Assembly (NCBI RefSeq): GCF_000758585.1
Contig: NZ_CP009281.1
Span: forward strand, 4,960,001 to 5,024,000
DNA: 64,000 nt
Direction: 5' to 3'
Origin: Paenibacillus sp. FSL R5-0345
GTDB taxonomy: Bacteria; Bacillota; Bacilli; Paenibacillales; Paenibacillaceae
In this document: positions 18,371-26,888 of the stretch, piece after piece
How the letters are laid out: each line of letters begins with the position of its first letter
Position numbering within the stretch: position 1 is the first letter of the stretch
Position numbers and translations under genes: made by a program
Notes under the pieces: model-generated
What the model saw: the letters and a program-made list of their open reading frames with translations, nothing else
What the model was told of the DNA's origin: nothing
The model's database searches: none

Positions 18371-19834
18371 CTTGAGTGTTGCGATTTAACTCAGCAATAA
18401 GCTAAGTGGACAGACCTGTAGTGCTATCAGTAAAAACAACGTTTAGGCAGACAGTTTGAAATGTTTCAGGATGTCGAAAAGCGGCTTTTTCTCCAAGGCT
18501 TGCTGGTAAACATAGACGATAATCTGCCCGAAGTACTCTTCTCAAATGCGATACACCACATCGCCTAGTGTCATGGATGATTTGTCTCTCATCCATTCCT
18601 GCCGCTGGAATTCAAGATAGTTTTGCGTCAGGAATTGAATGGCCCAAAAACGTTGAATGCCGATAAAAGAAAGCAGTTGATATTGGTCAAAGCCGAGCAA
18701 TTCCTTGAAATAACGATTACCCGTTTCGATGTTCCAACGTACGTGATAATATCGCTGGATGGTAACGAGATCCAGGGACTGATCCGTACAAAGAAGACAA
18801 ACCTGAGGTTTGCTCAAATCGGTGTAATCATCTTTCCAAGACAGCAACAGCTTGACGTTTTCGATCTCGCTCACGGATCCTTCGTAGGGATAGACCCAGT
18901 ACATTCCCTGACCTTCCACGGTAACAGAGTGGAGATCAGTTTTGTGAATGTGCTGTGTAGCGAAATCACTAATTTGAATCGGAATGCCGGCTGGACAGAT
19001 CAGCCGATTTGTTTTTACGGCTGCAATGACATGAAATCCCTTGCGGTTACAGGCGTTGATGACCTTCTCGCTCGTATACCAGCTATCCATAAGGACGTAG
19101 ACGAGTGCATCATCCTCAGCAGGGAAGGCTTCGATCATTTCCAGAGCCAAATCGTTCTTGCTGCTAAACCTCATTCGCTGCGCCTCACAATACTCTTTCT
19201 GGTAATACGGGCGAAAATCCCAAGCGTAGGAGCAACCTTCACTCACCACATGGGAAGTGACAATGCTGTGGCACCAGACAGACTTGCCGTCTTCATGTGA
19301 ATTCTGAAAGCTGAGCGCCTCCATCTTCTTGGTCGACTTGTCTTTCTTACAACAAGTGTCATCCACAATAAGAAACATAAGAGATCTGGAATCACCGCTT
19401 TTCACACGTTTCGCCCGGATCTTTTCCAATGCAAATTGCATGCGTCTACGCTGCATGCGGTTGACGCACCAGGGAGAGTGATTCAAGAAATTGGTCATGC
19501 TACTGAGATGACGATCTTGTCTGGTAACGTTACGAATCTGAGTGATATTCTTACGTCCGGCGCAGAGAATGATGCCGTGAACGAGTGTGAACACGTGATT
19601 CAGTTGTGGTTTAGATAACTCCAACTTCAGCACTAAAATAAACTTGACGATCATGGACATGTAGAGGGATACCATAAGAGTGGACATCTCCTTTATATGG
19701 AAATTGTGGCGTCGTAACCGTCAATTTCTACACAAAGGTTTGATGTCCTTTTTATTTTAAAATCTTCGACGAAAGTTCTAACAAACTTGCTTTAACCGGG
19801 TCAAATCGACAGCGTAGTTTTTGCAACACTCAAG
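18371..19834 (-). mobile_element. Complete IS4-type insertion sequence
   Basis: The 1464-bp element has terminal inverted repeats CTTGAGTGTTGC (18371-18382) and GCAACACTCAAG (19823-19834), perfect over 12 bases. It encodes one intact transposase on the minus strand and is flanked by an exact 8-bp duplication (TTATATTA). The intact gene and perfect duplication indicate a fairly recent insertion. Confidence 0.93.
18542..19687 (-). CDS. IS4-superfamily DDE transposase
   Basis: The 381-residue transposase has the acidic residues expected of a DDE enzyme: IVDDTCCKKD (first Asp), VLMDSWYTSEKV (second Asp), and the IS4-type YREK signature with exact spacing in YYHVRWNIETGNRYFK (Tyr-2-Arg-3-Glu-6-Lys). 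It catalyses cut-and-paste movement of the surrounding element. GGAG sits directly before the ATG used here; an in-frame ATG four codons later has better spacing and may be the real start. The frame is uninterrupted. Confidence 0.92.
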   Translation of the reverse strand: MSTLMVSLYMSMIVKFILVLKLELSKPQLNHVFTLVHGIILCAGRKNITQIRNVTRQDRHLSSMTNFLNHSPWCVNRMQRRRMQFALEKIRAKRVKSGDSRSLMFLIVDDTCCKKDKSTKKMEALSFQNSHEDGKSVWCHSIVTSHVVSEGCSYAWDFRPYYQKEYCEAQRMRFSSKNDLALEMIEAFPAEDDALVYVLMDSWYTSEKVINACNRKGFHVIAAVKTNRLICPAGIPIQISDFATQHIHKTDLHSVTVEGQGMYWVYPYEGSVSEIENVKLLLSWKDDYTDLSKPQVCLLCTDQSLDLVTIQRYYHVRWNIETGNRYFKELLGFDQYQLLSFIGIQRFWAIQFLTQNYLEFQRQEWMRDKSSMTLGDVVYRI

Positions 19835-19842
19835 TTATATTA
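19835..19842. repeat. Target-site duplication, right copy
   Basis: An exact copy of TTATATTA at 18363-18370, immediately outside the right inverted repeat of the insertion sequence. Confidence 0.9.
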
Positions 19843-19943
19843 GTGAAATCGTTCTATCCCAACAAGTAGAGGAGCAAAAAATAAGTTTAGAATTTTAATT
19901 GCTTATTCCTTATCTCATCCCCATTTAAATTATAGGGGCTAAG

Positions 19944-20286
19944 CTATAAAAAGCCTGCTTCTAAATTCCTTACTTGTTCTTTGATATCTACATATCTTCT
20001 GTTCAAGTACTTTCCCATTGCCTCTGCAACAGCAGAAGCGACATAGCGGAAGCGCCAAGAAGGATCGCATGTGCCCTGAGCGACTATCTTTCCGACTTAA
20101 ATCATCCCATGGTAGGATGAATCGCAATGACCGGTATTGGGGATTATGATACTTCTGCCTGGCCAGCGTCACTGCATTGGGGGCAGCCCGCTCGGATGAG
20201 AGGGAGCTTTAAAAAGCTATGATGTCGAGTAACCGTCGGCAGCTTGAACAGATCTCTATGAATTTGTCGAGAATATATTGATTCAT
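19944..20286 (-). pseudogene. Broken gene with strong ribosome site, function unknown
   Basis: A GGAGGTG lies a few bases before an ATG at 20284-20286. The frame reads MNQYILDKFIEICSS onward, meets an in-frame TAA after about 25 codons, and continues openly in the same frame (APNAVTLARQKYHN, SLRFILPWDDLSRK). A one-base shift near a CGGAAAG then leads to KIVAQGTCDPSWRF, AVAEAMGKYLNRRY and a stop at 19944-19946. About 112 codons would result if both lesions were repaired. I do not recognise the family. The continuity and ribosome site argue for a recently inactivated gene, perhaps cargo of the element that carries the adjacent integrase. Confidence 0.4.
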
Positions 20287-20346
20287 AAATAACACCTCCA
20301 GCCTCCATATATCTACAAATATTTTCTTCGTTAGGAAGTGCTATAG

Positions 20347-20613
20347 ATGCAAACTGATATAGGACAGCCAGAACTTCAATCTTTACTTCTGCTTATGTAT
20401 CGTAATTTTCCCGATGTAGTTAACATAGATCAATTGTGTGTTATGTTAGGTAATATAAGCACAAAAACTGCTTACAAACTATTGCAAGCTGAACGTATAC
20501 AGCACTTTAAGATTGGTAGGATATACAAAATCCCTAAAATCTATATAATCGAGTATTTAGCCACAGTTATAAATGGCACTTCACCCTCTAGCTTTCACAC
20601 TTTACCGCATTGA
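20347..20613 (+). CDS. Excisionase-like small HTH protein
   Basis: The 88-residue protein has a winged-helix DNA-binding pattern of the HTH_17/excisionase type: DQLCVMLGNISTKTAYKLLQ, then IQHFKIGRIYKIPKIYIIEY. Such proteins bend attachment-site DNA and steer the recombinase toward excision. AGGAAG precedes the ATG. It lies 78 bases before the tyrosine recombinase on the same strand, the standard xis-int order of integrative elements. Confidence 0.72.
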   Translation: MQTDIGQPELQSLLLLMYRNFPDVVNIDQLCVMLGNISTKTAYKLLQAERIQHFKIGRIYKIPKIYIIEYLATVINGTSPSSFHTLPH

Positions 20614-20639
20614 ACCGCTCTGCTCATACGTGTTATAAT
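20610..20639 (+). promoter_or_regulatory. Sigma-A-like promoter for the integrase
   Basis: TTGAAC at 20610-20615 and a perfect TATAAT at 20634-20639 are 18 bases apart, about 53 bases before the preferred integrase start. The integrase could thus be expressed separately from the excisionase-like gene. Confidence 0.55.
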
Positions 20640-20691
20640 TAATGCGTCAATGGTAGGACCAATGCGGGCTGCTATGAAGGAGGTTTTTTTC

Positions 20692-21900
20692 ATGGTAGCA
20701 GGCCACCTACAAGAAAAAAAGGGTCTTTTTTATATGGTCTTGAATTGCAAGGATGAAGAAGGTAAGAGAAAACCAAAATGGATTCCTACTGGCCTTACGG
20801 TAAAAGGAAACAAAAAAAGAGCAGAAGCATTGCTATTAGAGACAAGGAGGGAATTTACTCTTCTTTTAAATGCTACTGAGGAAGAACCAGTTGAAGAAGT
20901 TATCGAAGAAATGTCAGCTGAAGAGCCAGTCGATCAAGGACCCCTATTTTCTGTCTTCATGCTTCAGTGGCTAGCAATGATGAAACACCAGGTTGAATTT
21001 ATCACTTACGCTTCGTATCACAACGTCATTACTAATCATGTTGTACCTTACTTTGAAGAAAAAGGGCTTTTTCTCAAAGAGCTATTACCATGTCATATTC
21101 AAGAATACTATCAGTATGAGCTTGAAGAAAATGGAGTGACAACCAACACGGTTCTCCATTATCATGCTAATATTCGCAAAGCGCTAAAACATGCTCTCAA
21201 AAATGATTTAATTAACACTAACCCGGCAGATAAGATTGAAAGGCCAAAGAAAAATGATTTTGTAGGCAGTTTTTACAACAAGCAGGAGACAAATATTCTG
21301 TTTGAAAAAGTTAAGGGCGAATTGATAGAGCTAGCAGTCATTCTTGCCGCTTTTTATGGATTGCGGCGAAGTGAAGTAGTCGGATTGAAATGGACAGCTA
21401 TAAATTTTGAAAACAAAACGATTAGTATCAGGCACACGGTAACTCCGGTTTATTTTGAAGGTCAGGAACACATCATTGAAAAGGACCGTGCTAAAAACAA
21501 ACCGAGCCGCCGCACCTTACCTCTTGTGCCAGCTTTTAAGGATTTACTGCTGCGCATTCGTGAGCTTCAAGCTCTCAATAAAGCCATATGTGGTAAATCC
21601 TACTGCACAGATTACGAGGAGTATATCTATCTGGATAAGTTGGGACAACGAATTAAACCGGGCTATATCACACAGAACTTCACTAGAACTCTTAAAAAAA
21701 ATGGTCTTCGTCATATTCGTTATCACGACCTGCGTCATAGTTGTGCAAGCCTCCTACTCTCCAATGGAGTCAGTATGAAAGAAATTCAAGAATGGCTGGG
21801 ACACAGCAACTATTCTACAACAGCCAACATTTATTCTCATCTAGAGTACAGCTCCAAAGTATCTTCGGCATCAACAATGAGCGGTGTTTTGGTCTTTTAA
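20692..21900 (+). CDS. int: Phage-type tyrosine recombinase (integrase 1)
   Basis: The 402-residue site-specific recombinase starts at the ATG at 20692, chosen because AAGGAGG lies just upstream; a longer in-frame start at 20650 overlaps that site. The N-terminal ~60 residues resemble an AP2-like arm-DNA-binding domain (KPKWIPTGLTVKGNKK), then a SAM-like core-binding domain, then the catalytic domain with YGLRRSEVVGLKW (Arg I), HDLRHS (His/Arg II), LGHSNYSTTANIYSHL (His and nucleophilic Tyr). The Tn916-type catalytic set is complete. Its 3' end faces a partial tRNA-Leu copy about 150 bases away, so it likely belongs to an element left of the tRNA-Leu element. Confidence 0.92.
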   Translation: MVAGHLQEKKGLFYMVLNCKDEEGKRKPKWIPTGLTVKGNKKRAEALLLETRREFTLLLNATEEEPVEEVIEEMSAEEPVDQGPLFSVFMLQWLAMMKHQVEFITYASYHNVITNHVVPYFEEKGLFLKELLPCHIQEYYQYELEENGVTTNTVLHYHANIRKALKHALKNDLINTNPADKIERPKKNDFVGSFYNKQETNILFEKVKGELIELAVILAAFYGLRRSEVVGLKWTAINFENKTISIRHTVTPVYFEGQEHIIEKDRAKNKPSRRTLPLVPAFKDLLLRIRELQALNKAICGKSYCTDYEEYIYLDKLGQRIKPGYITQNFTRTLKKNGLRHIRYHDLRHSCASLLLSNGVSMKEIQEWLGHSNYSTTANIYSHLEYSSKVSSASTMSGVLVF

Positions 21901-21906
21901 TAAAAA

Positions 21907-21950
21907 AAGATCGCACTACCCTCAATATTTCATGAGAGTCATGCGATCTT
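21907..21950. terminator. Hairpin after integrase 1, best oriented leftward
   Basis: AAGATCGCA pairs with TGCGATCTT, with an inner CTC/GAG pair. The minus-strand side is followed by a run of T, so it best stops leftward transcripts; rightward it may also end the integrase mRNA. Confidence 0.6.
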
Positions 21951-21956
21951 CTCCTC

Positions 21957-22016
21957 GTTCTCTCCTTCGGAAAAAGGAGAGAACTGCAGGAGAGAACTCG
22001 ATAAAAAGTTCTCTCC
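21957..22016. repeat. Four copies of GTTCTCTCC in mixed orientation
   Basis: GTTCTCTCC occurs at 21957-21965 (+), 21976-21984 (-), 21989-21997 (-) and 22008-22016 (+), all exact, between the integrase and the partial tRNA copy. The position and multiplicity fit arm-type binding sites of integrase 1 or its excisionase. Confidence 0.6.
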
Positions 22017-22048
22017 TAAGCTGTTTCAAAAACCAAGGTTTTTCGGAA

Positions 22049-22132
22049 AAAACCCTTATAAATCAAGGATGCCGAGGACGGGGGTCGAACCCGTACGGTA
22101 CTCACGTACCGCAGGATTTTAAGTCCTGTGCG
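22049..22132 (-). repeat. Left attachment site: 84-bp copy of the tRNA-Leu 3' part
   Basis: These 84 bases are identical to 45792-45875 and include the anticodon arm, variable arm, T arm and 3' acceptor side of tRNA-Leu(UAA), plus about 20 flanking bases. The 5' half of the tRNA is replaced by a divergent sequence. This is the outer attachment site of the element ending at the intact tRNA gene. Confidence 0.93.
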
Positions 22133-22225
22133 GTCTTACCTTTCCACAAACCCTTGCTATGAGTGCATTTTTCGCTATCTGTTCGATGTTAGCTTAACAG
22201 GATTCGCTAATACCAAACTCAGTAA

Positions 22226-22237
22226 AATCCTGTGTGC
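22226..22237 (+). repeat. End copy of AATCCTGTGTGC, left
   Basis: AATCCTGTGTGC lies about 94 bases inside the left attachment site. Its exact inverse is at 45741-45752, about 40 bases inside the right attachment site. Confidence 0.5.
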
Positions 22238-22309
22238 TTACACCTAATATAGCACCAAACAATTAAGAACACAAGTTCTCATTCCTGTATTGGCAACCTA
22301 ATACCCCGC

Positions 22310-23058
22310 CTATATTTCAATTTCTATTTTCCCCACATATAGCGGCATATCTGAAGGAATTAGTCTACCTCCAGGCAACATAATGGGGCCATATAGCTCT
22401 CCATTCATAATCTCACGCCCTATTAAATGCTTTAAAAATGCCTGATAATCTGCTTCATTCTGCATAGCCTTCTTCGTCTTGCCACTGGCTGGCACAAATT
22501 CGCAGATTACAAATACAGCTTGTGAAGCCTCCTGCTTGTGTGCTTCAATAACCGTCCCAGCCACAGCATGAATCAGTTGATAGCGTAAGCCTTCTGCATC
22601 TTTGTCACCCAGAACCGCCTGCGTCAGCTGTCGGATTCGCTCAGGAGCTTTTGATCTGGGCTTCTTAATGCTTCTGGATTCATATACTCCCACGAGATCG
22701 CCAAAGGATTCATCCGCTTTTGCTTCCACAGTAATAATTTTCGTTTGGAGTTAACTGTACCTATAATAATCAGATCATGGTTTCTGCCTTTCCCTCTCAG
22801 CTGATCCAGCTTTGTTTCATATTCTGGTACCGCCCATTCTGCTTCAAATCCTTGTAAGTCGGCGTGACTATGCAGTAATTCAGTTAAAGCGATAGGAGTT
22901 TTAGGTTGTCCTCCTTCCAGCCAAGAACGGGCAAGTTCATAAGCACTCCTCCCTTTCTTCCAGTGCAATTCTTTTTTTGCAGGTGGTGCATTTAACTTCC
23001 ACTCTTCAATGCTGGAAATGTTAACTCCGCTTTTGCTCATTATCTTCAAACCACTCAC
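22310..23058 (-). pseudogene. Frameshifted protein of unknown function beside the restriction locus
   Basis: Two overlapping minus-strand frames form one gene. The upstream part (from about 23058 or an in-frame TTG/ATG at 23049/23040) reads through SGVNISSIEEWK to HDLIIIGTV. After a one-base shift near CCAAACGAAAA the other frame continues TKIITVEAKADESFGDLVG and ends at 22310 (PLYVGKIEIEI). The repaired protein would be roughly 240 residues. VEAKADESFG looks like the E-x-K part of a nuclease-type active site, though this is not certain. The gene is divergent from the YgjP-type metallopeptidase. Either a true inactivating frameshift or a sequencing error would explain it. Confidence 0.6.
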
Positions 23059-23185
23059 TCCTTTTCTTATTTCTCACACTGATAGTATAAAGGCAATCTG
23101 TGCAGCTGGTTGTCAGCGAACAAGGGTTTGGTCTATACTTTTATACAGATCACAGAAGTTCAAGAATCCAAAGGAGCGTTATTTT

Positions 23186-23914
23186 ATGCGGCAACAAATG
23201 ACTTACGGTACTACTACCATTGAATATACTCTTATACGTAAGCCAGACAAAAAAGACGTCTCCATTTCTGTCGATATGTACGAAGGAGTGCGTGTCATTG
23301 CTCCTGAATGCATCGAGCAAGCTCAGATTGATCAGATCATGTACAACAAAGCGCCCTGGATCTTAAAGAAACAGTATGGATTCCGTGAGATTGAAGAACA
23401 GGTCTCACAGCATGAATTCCTAAGCGGAGAGAAGATCCGTTATCTCGGGAGAGCATACCGACTGAAAGTTACGAAGCAACCAATACGCACAGCTACACTT
23501 CAATTTAAAAACGGAAAATTCATTGCAGATATCCCTATTCATTACAACCAAAAACTACAAACGGAGGAACTTAAAAACCTCTGTATTGAATGGTACAAAG
23601 CCTATGGTACGTTCAAGATTCAAGAACGTATTAAACAATACACTAAACTGATGGGCCTAACCCCCACTTCTCTGCTTCTTAAAGATCAAGAAAAGCGCTG
23701 GGGTAGTTGTACGCAAAAAGGAGAGCTTCTGATCAACTGGCGTATCATGATGGCTCCCCTGCGGATTGTGGATTATGTAGTTGTTCATGAAATGGCCCAT
23801 TTAAAAGTACCAGATCATTCCGAAGCGTTCTGGAGCTTTCTCAGATCTGTAATGCCTGACTACGAGGAGCGAAAGGAATGGCTCAGAATTAATGGTCCAT
23901 CGTTAACTCTATAG
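23186..23914 (+). CDS. YgjP-type zinc metallopeptidase-like protein
   Basis: The 242-residue protein starts at the ATG at 23186, preceded by AAAGGAG. The C-terminal half has the YgjP/DUF45 signature: RWGSCTQKGELLINWR, then VVHEMAHLKVPDHSEAFW, with HExxH and a third His in DHS as zinc ligands. Family members are commonly linked to type I restriction loci, and here the gene converges on hsdR with only 40 bases between stop codons. A role in proteolytic control of the restriction subunit is plausible but inferred. Confidence 0.88.
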   Translation: MRQQMTYGTTTIEYTLIRKPDKKDVSISVDMYEGVRVIAPECIEQAQIDQIMYNKAPWILKKQYGFREIEEQVSQHEFLSGEKIRYLGRAYRLKVTKQPIRTATLQFKNGKFIADIPIHYNQKLQTEELKNLCIEWYKAYGTFKIQERIKQYTKLMGLTPTSLLLKDQEKRWGSCTQKGELLINWRIMMAPLRIVDYVVVHEMAHLKVPDHSEAFWSFLRSVMPDYEERKEWLRINGPSLTL

Positions 23915-23954
23915 ATCCTCACTACTCCGCCCCATCAAAATTTTTTATGAATTC

Positions 23955-26888
23955 TTATTTTCGGTAATGGATTCCTGCCAGATCGACGAGCTGAATGGTC
24001 AAAGACTCCAGCTTGTCCTCTGGACATTTAAACACCCGCAGTTGACGCTTGGTTTGCTTCCGCATTTCCCGCTTTACATCATCCTTCTGCGTCCATTCAA
24101 TAACGGACAGCTCCTGAATCTTTTCTGTGATTACTTCGGTTAAGGCTTTAAGCGCCTCTTTATTATCTTCTTCAGGAAGCTGCATTTCCAGCATCAAAAA
24201 GAATGGATATTGCTCTCGTGTAAGCCCAAGATGCTCCCCTTGCTTGGCTGCATCCCGCATCTCACCCATAATCTCCTGCATCTTTTCCATCATTTCAAAA
24301 ATATCCATCTGCTTCAGCTTCCGCGCTTCAATCAGCTCTTCCAGCTTCTTCTTCAGTGAAGTATACAGTACAGGGTTTTCATCCAGCTTAACCCGAATTT
24401 CATGACGGATGGCATGCTCCATCTCAGAAGCTTTGGCTTCACCTTGGAACTGGCTCAAATGCTGTTCGAACTTACTAGACAAAATATCAATGGGATCATG
24501 CAGAATTTCCACTTTTGAGGCCCGCAGATGATCAGCGATCAGTTGCCTTACCTTTTCCCCCAGGTCACTGATATCCATATCTTCCACCTTATATCGGGAC
24601 TTGGCAGCTTGTCTTACTTTGCCGAGAAAGGCCAGGTCGCCCACATAAGGCTGAGCCATCGGGTTAGGCAAAATCATGTCCATACTCTTAGCAAATAGCT
24701 TAAAGGCATGTTCAAATTCACTCCGTACATCTTCGGGTTCCAAGATTTGAATGCAGCTTTCTAGATCGTCTTTACGGATATAGTCAAAATATCTCATGGC
24801 TGCACGGTGCCGACTCTGTAATCTAGGAAGTTCGCTACCGATTGGCATAAGAGCCCCTTGAATGTCATCCTTGGAGAAAATATCAAGTGCCTTCTCCAGA
24901 AAGCTGGATACGCCAAAGTAATCTACGATGAGGCCATAAGTTTTACCATCGTATGTGCGGTTGGTACGGGCAATCGCTTGCAACAAGTTGTGCTCCTTAA
25001 GAGGCTTATCCAAATACATGACCTGCTCAACAGGTGCGTCAAAACCTGTCAACAGCTTGTCGCATACAATCAGGAAGGATAGCTTATCTTCTTCCAGCGG
25101 CTTCTTGAAACGTTCAATCAACAGTTTTTCTTCATCTTTGGAGATTGCATATTCCTTCTTACGGTCGTCATCATCGTTGCTGGATGAATAGATGACCGCT
25201 GAATCCAGATCACTGAGTTCATCCATCTTCTGCTTATAGGTCACTGCAGCATCTCTGGAAATGGCGACTATCTGAGCTTTAAGCCCATTCGGTTGAATGT
25301 GTTCTTCATAATGCTTGATAATGTCCAGTACAATCTGCTCAATCCGTTTCGGGCTGGCGATAATAGCTTCTTCGTCAGCATACTTCTTCTTTATCCGTTC
25401 TCTAGTCTCTTCATCGTATTCACGGAATTTGCGATCAAACAGTTGATCTAGCGTTTCCCCTTCCACATGCAGATGCGATAGGCGTGCTTCGTAAAAGATA
25501 GGAACCGTTGCCCCGTCATCCACTGCCTGCTCAATTGTATATTTGTCGATATAAGAACCAAATGTGCGGGTTGTGCTTTTATCTTCTTTATCGATTGGCG
25601 TACCTGTAAACCCTAAGTAACAGGCATTCGGCAGAGCTGTCCGCATGTTCATGGCAAGACCCTTGTATTGTGAGCGATGAGATTCATCAATCATAACAAT
25701 TATGTTTGAAGCGGTAGAAAGCACAGGGAATTTATCCTGGTCTTTCTCCGTTTGAAACTTCTGAACCAGTGTCATAATGGTCGAGCCAGATCCCTGCAGT
25801 AGCAATTTTTTCAGATCACGCACGCCTTCAGCCTGCTGAGGATTAGCAAACCCACAACGACGAAATGTATTCGTTATTTGGTTATCTAAATCTTTACGAT
25901 CCGTAACTATGATAATAGTTGGGTTACTTAATGCTTCGATTCGTCTCAGCTTGACCGCCAGATATAACATCGTGAGTGATTTCCCACTGCCTTGTGTATG
26001 CCATACTACGCCGCCGCGATCTCTTGGATCACTTGCCGTCAGGATGCGGTTTGCTGCCTTATGTACGGCACGGAATTGCTGATAACGGGCAAGCTTTTTG
26101 ATGATGCGACCGCCCTCGGGTTCGAAGACGATGAAATTCTGGATGAGATCCAACAGGTTTGCTTTGGATAGCATGCCTGCGACAAGAATATCCTGAGGTG
26201 TCGGGTTGATTCCAACTTCAGGGCTTGTTAATGGGTACGGATCTTTCCATTCTCCAAAGTGCTGTAATTGTGCTCCAATCGTTCCCGCTTTAGCACGGTC
26301 ATTACTTGTGGCGATCAGGATTTGGTTATAGTGAAACAGATGCTCATAGTCCTTCTGATAACGCATCATCTGCTTAACCGCTTTACCTAGCTGTTCATTA
26401 ATGGAGACCATTGGGCTTTTGCACTCGATTACAACAAGTGGCAGGCCATTAACAAACAAAATTAAATCGGGACGGATCGGTTTCTCACCGCCTGTGATTG
26501 TGAATTGATCAACGACCAAAAACTCATTGTTTAACGGGTTGTCAAAGTCGATCAGCCTTACGGTCTGACCTTTCTTTCCTTTGCCGAGATCCTGTTGTAT
26601 GGAAATGTAGTTCACCAGCATACTATGTAATTTCTCGTTGACTTCCATCAAGCTGGTCGCTTCTACATGCTTAATAGAGCGGACAATTTTGCTTAGATTG
26701 TTATCCGAAAGCCAGGGATTCAGAGTTTTGATCGCTTGGGTCAGCCGTTGAGTCAGCACCACTTCACGGCCAGTCTCACGTTCAGAATCCAGGGAAGAGC
26801 CATGCAGATGTGCATAGCCCATATCCTGAAGCTGTTTAACTAATCTGTTTTCAACCAATTGTTTTTCGTTCCAATCACTTGTGCTCAT
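23955..26888 (-). CDS. hsdR: Type I restriction enzyme, endonuclease/translocase subunit
   Basis: The 977-residue HsdR cuts unmethylated DNA after ATP-driven translocation. The N-terminal nuclease core shows RPDLILFVNGLPLVVIECKS (PD...ExK). The SF2 motor shows HTQGSGKS (Walker A), MIDESHRSQ (DEAH-like motif II) and GFTGTPI (motif III), then a helical C-terminal domain that binds the methylase core. Length is normal and the frame intact. Its ATG overlaps the hsdS stop by four bases (ATGA), so it is translationally coupled as last gene of the hsdM-hsdS-hsdR operon. Confidence 0.96.
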   Translation of the reverse strand: MSTSDWNEKQLVENRLVKQLQDMGYAHLHGSSLDSERETGREVVLTQRLTQAIKTLNPWLSDNNLSKIVRSIKHVEATSLMEVNEKLHSMLVNYISIQQDLGKGKKGQTVRLIDFDNPLNNEFLVVDQFTITGGEKPIRPDLILFVNGLPLVVIECKSPMVSINEQLGKAVKQMMRYQKDYEHLFHYNQILIATSNDRAKAGTIGAQLQHFGEWKDPYPLTSPEVGINPTPQDILVAGMLSKANLLDLIQNFIVFEPEGGRIIKKLARYQQFRAVHKAANRILTASDPRDRGGVVWHTQGSGKSLTMLYLAVKLRRIEALSNPTIIIVTDRKDLDNQITNTFRRCGFANPQQAEGVRDLKKLLLQGSGSTIMTLVQKFQTEKDQDKFPVLSTASNIIVMIDESHRSQYKGLAMNMRTALPNACYLGFTGTPIDKEDKSTTRTFGSYIDKYTIEQAVDDGATVPIFYEARLSHLHVEGETLDQLFDRKFREYDEETRERIKKKYADEEAIIASPKRIEQIVLDIIKHYEEHIQPNGLKAQIVAISRDAAVTYKQKMDELSDLDSAVIYSSSNDDDDRKKEYAISKDEEKLLIERFKKPLEEDKLSFLIVCDKLLTGFDAPVEQVMYLDKPLKEHNLLQAIARTNRTYDGKTYGLIVDYFGVSSFLEKALDIFSKDDIQGALMPIGSELPRLQSRHRAAMRYFDYIRKDDLESCIQILEPEDVRSEFEHAFKLFAKSMDMILPNPMAQPYVGDLAFLGKVRQAAKSRYKVEDMDISDLGEKVRQLIADHLRASKVEILHDPIDILSSKFEQHLSQFQGEAKASEMEHAIRHEIRVKLDENPVLYTSLKKKLEELIEARKLKQMDIFEMMEKMQEIMGEMRDAAKQGEHLGLTREQYPFFLMLEMQLPEEDNKEALKALTEVITEKIQELSVIEWTQKDDVKREMRKQTKRQLRVFKCPEDKLESLTIQLVDLAGIHYRK

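Noticed and set aside
22049..22150. Second functional tRNA-Leu
   Set aside because: The 5' half is divergent and the acceptor stem does not pair properly; treated as an attachment-site relic.
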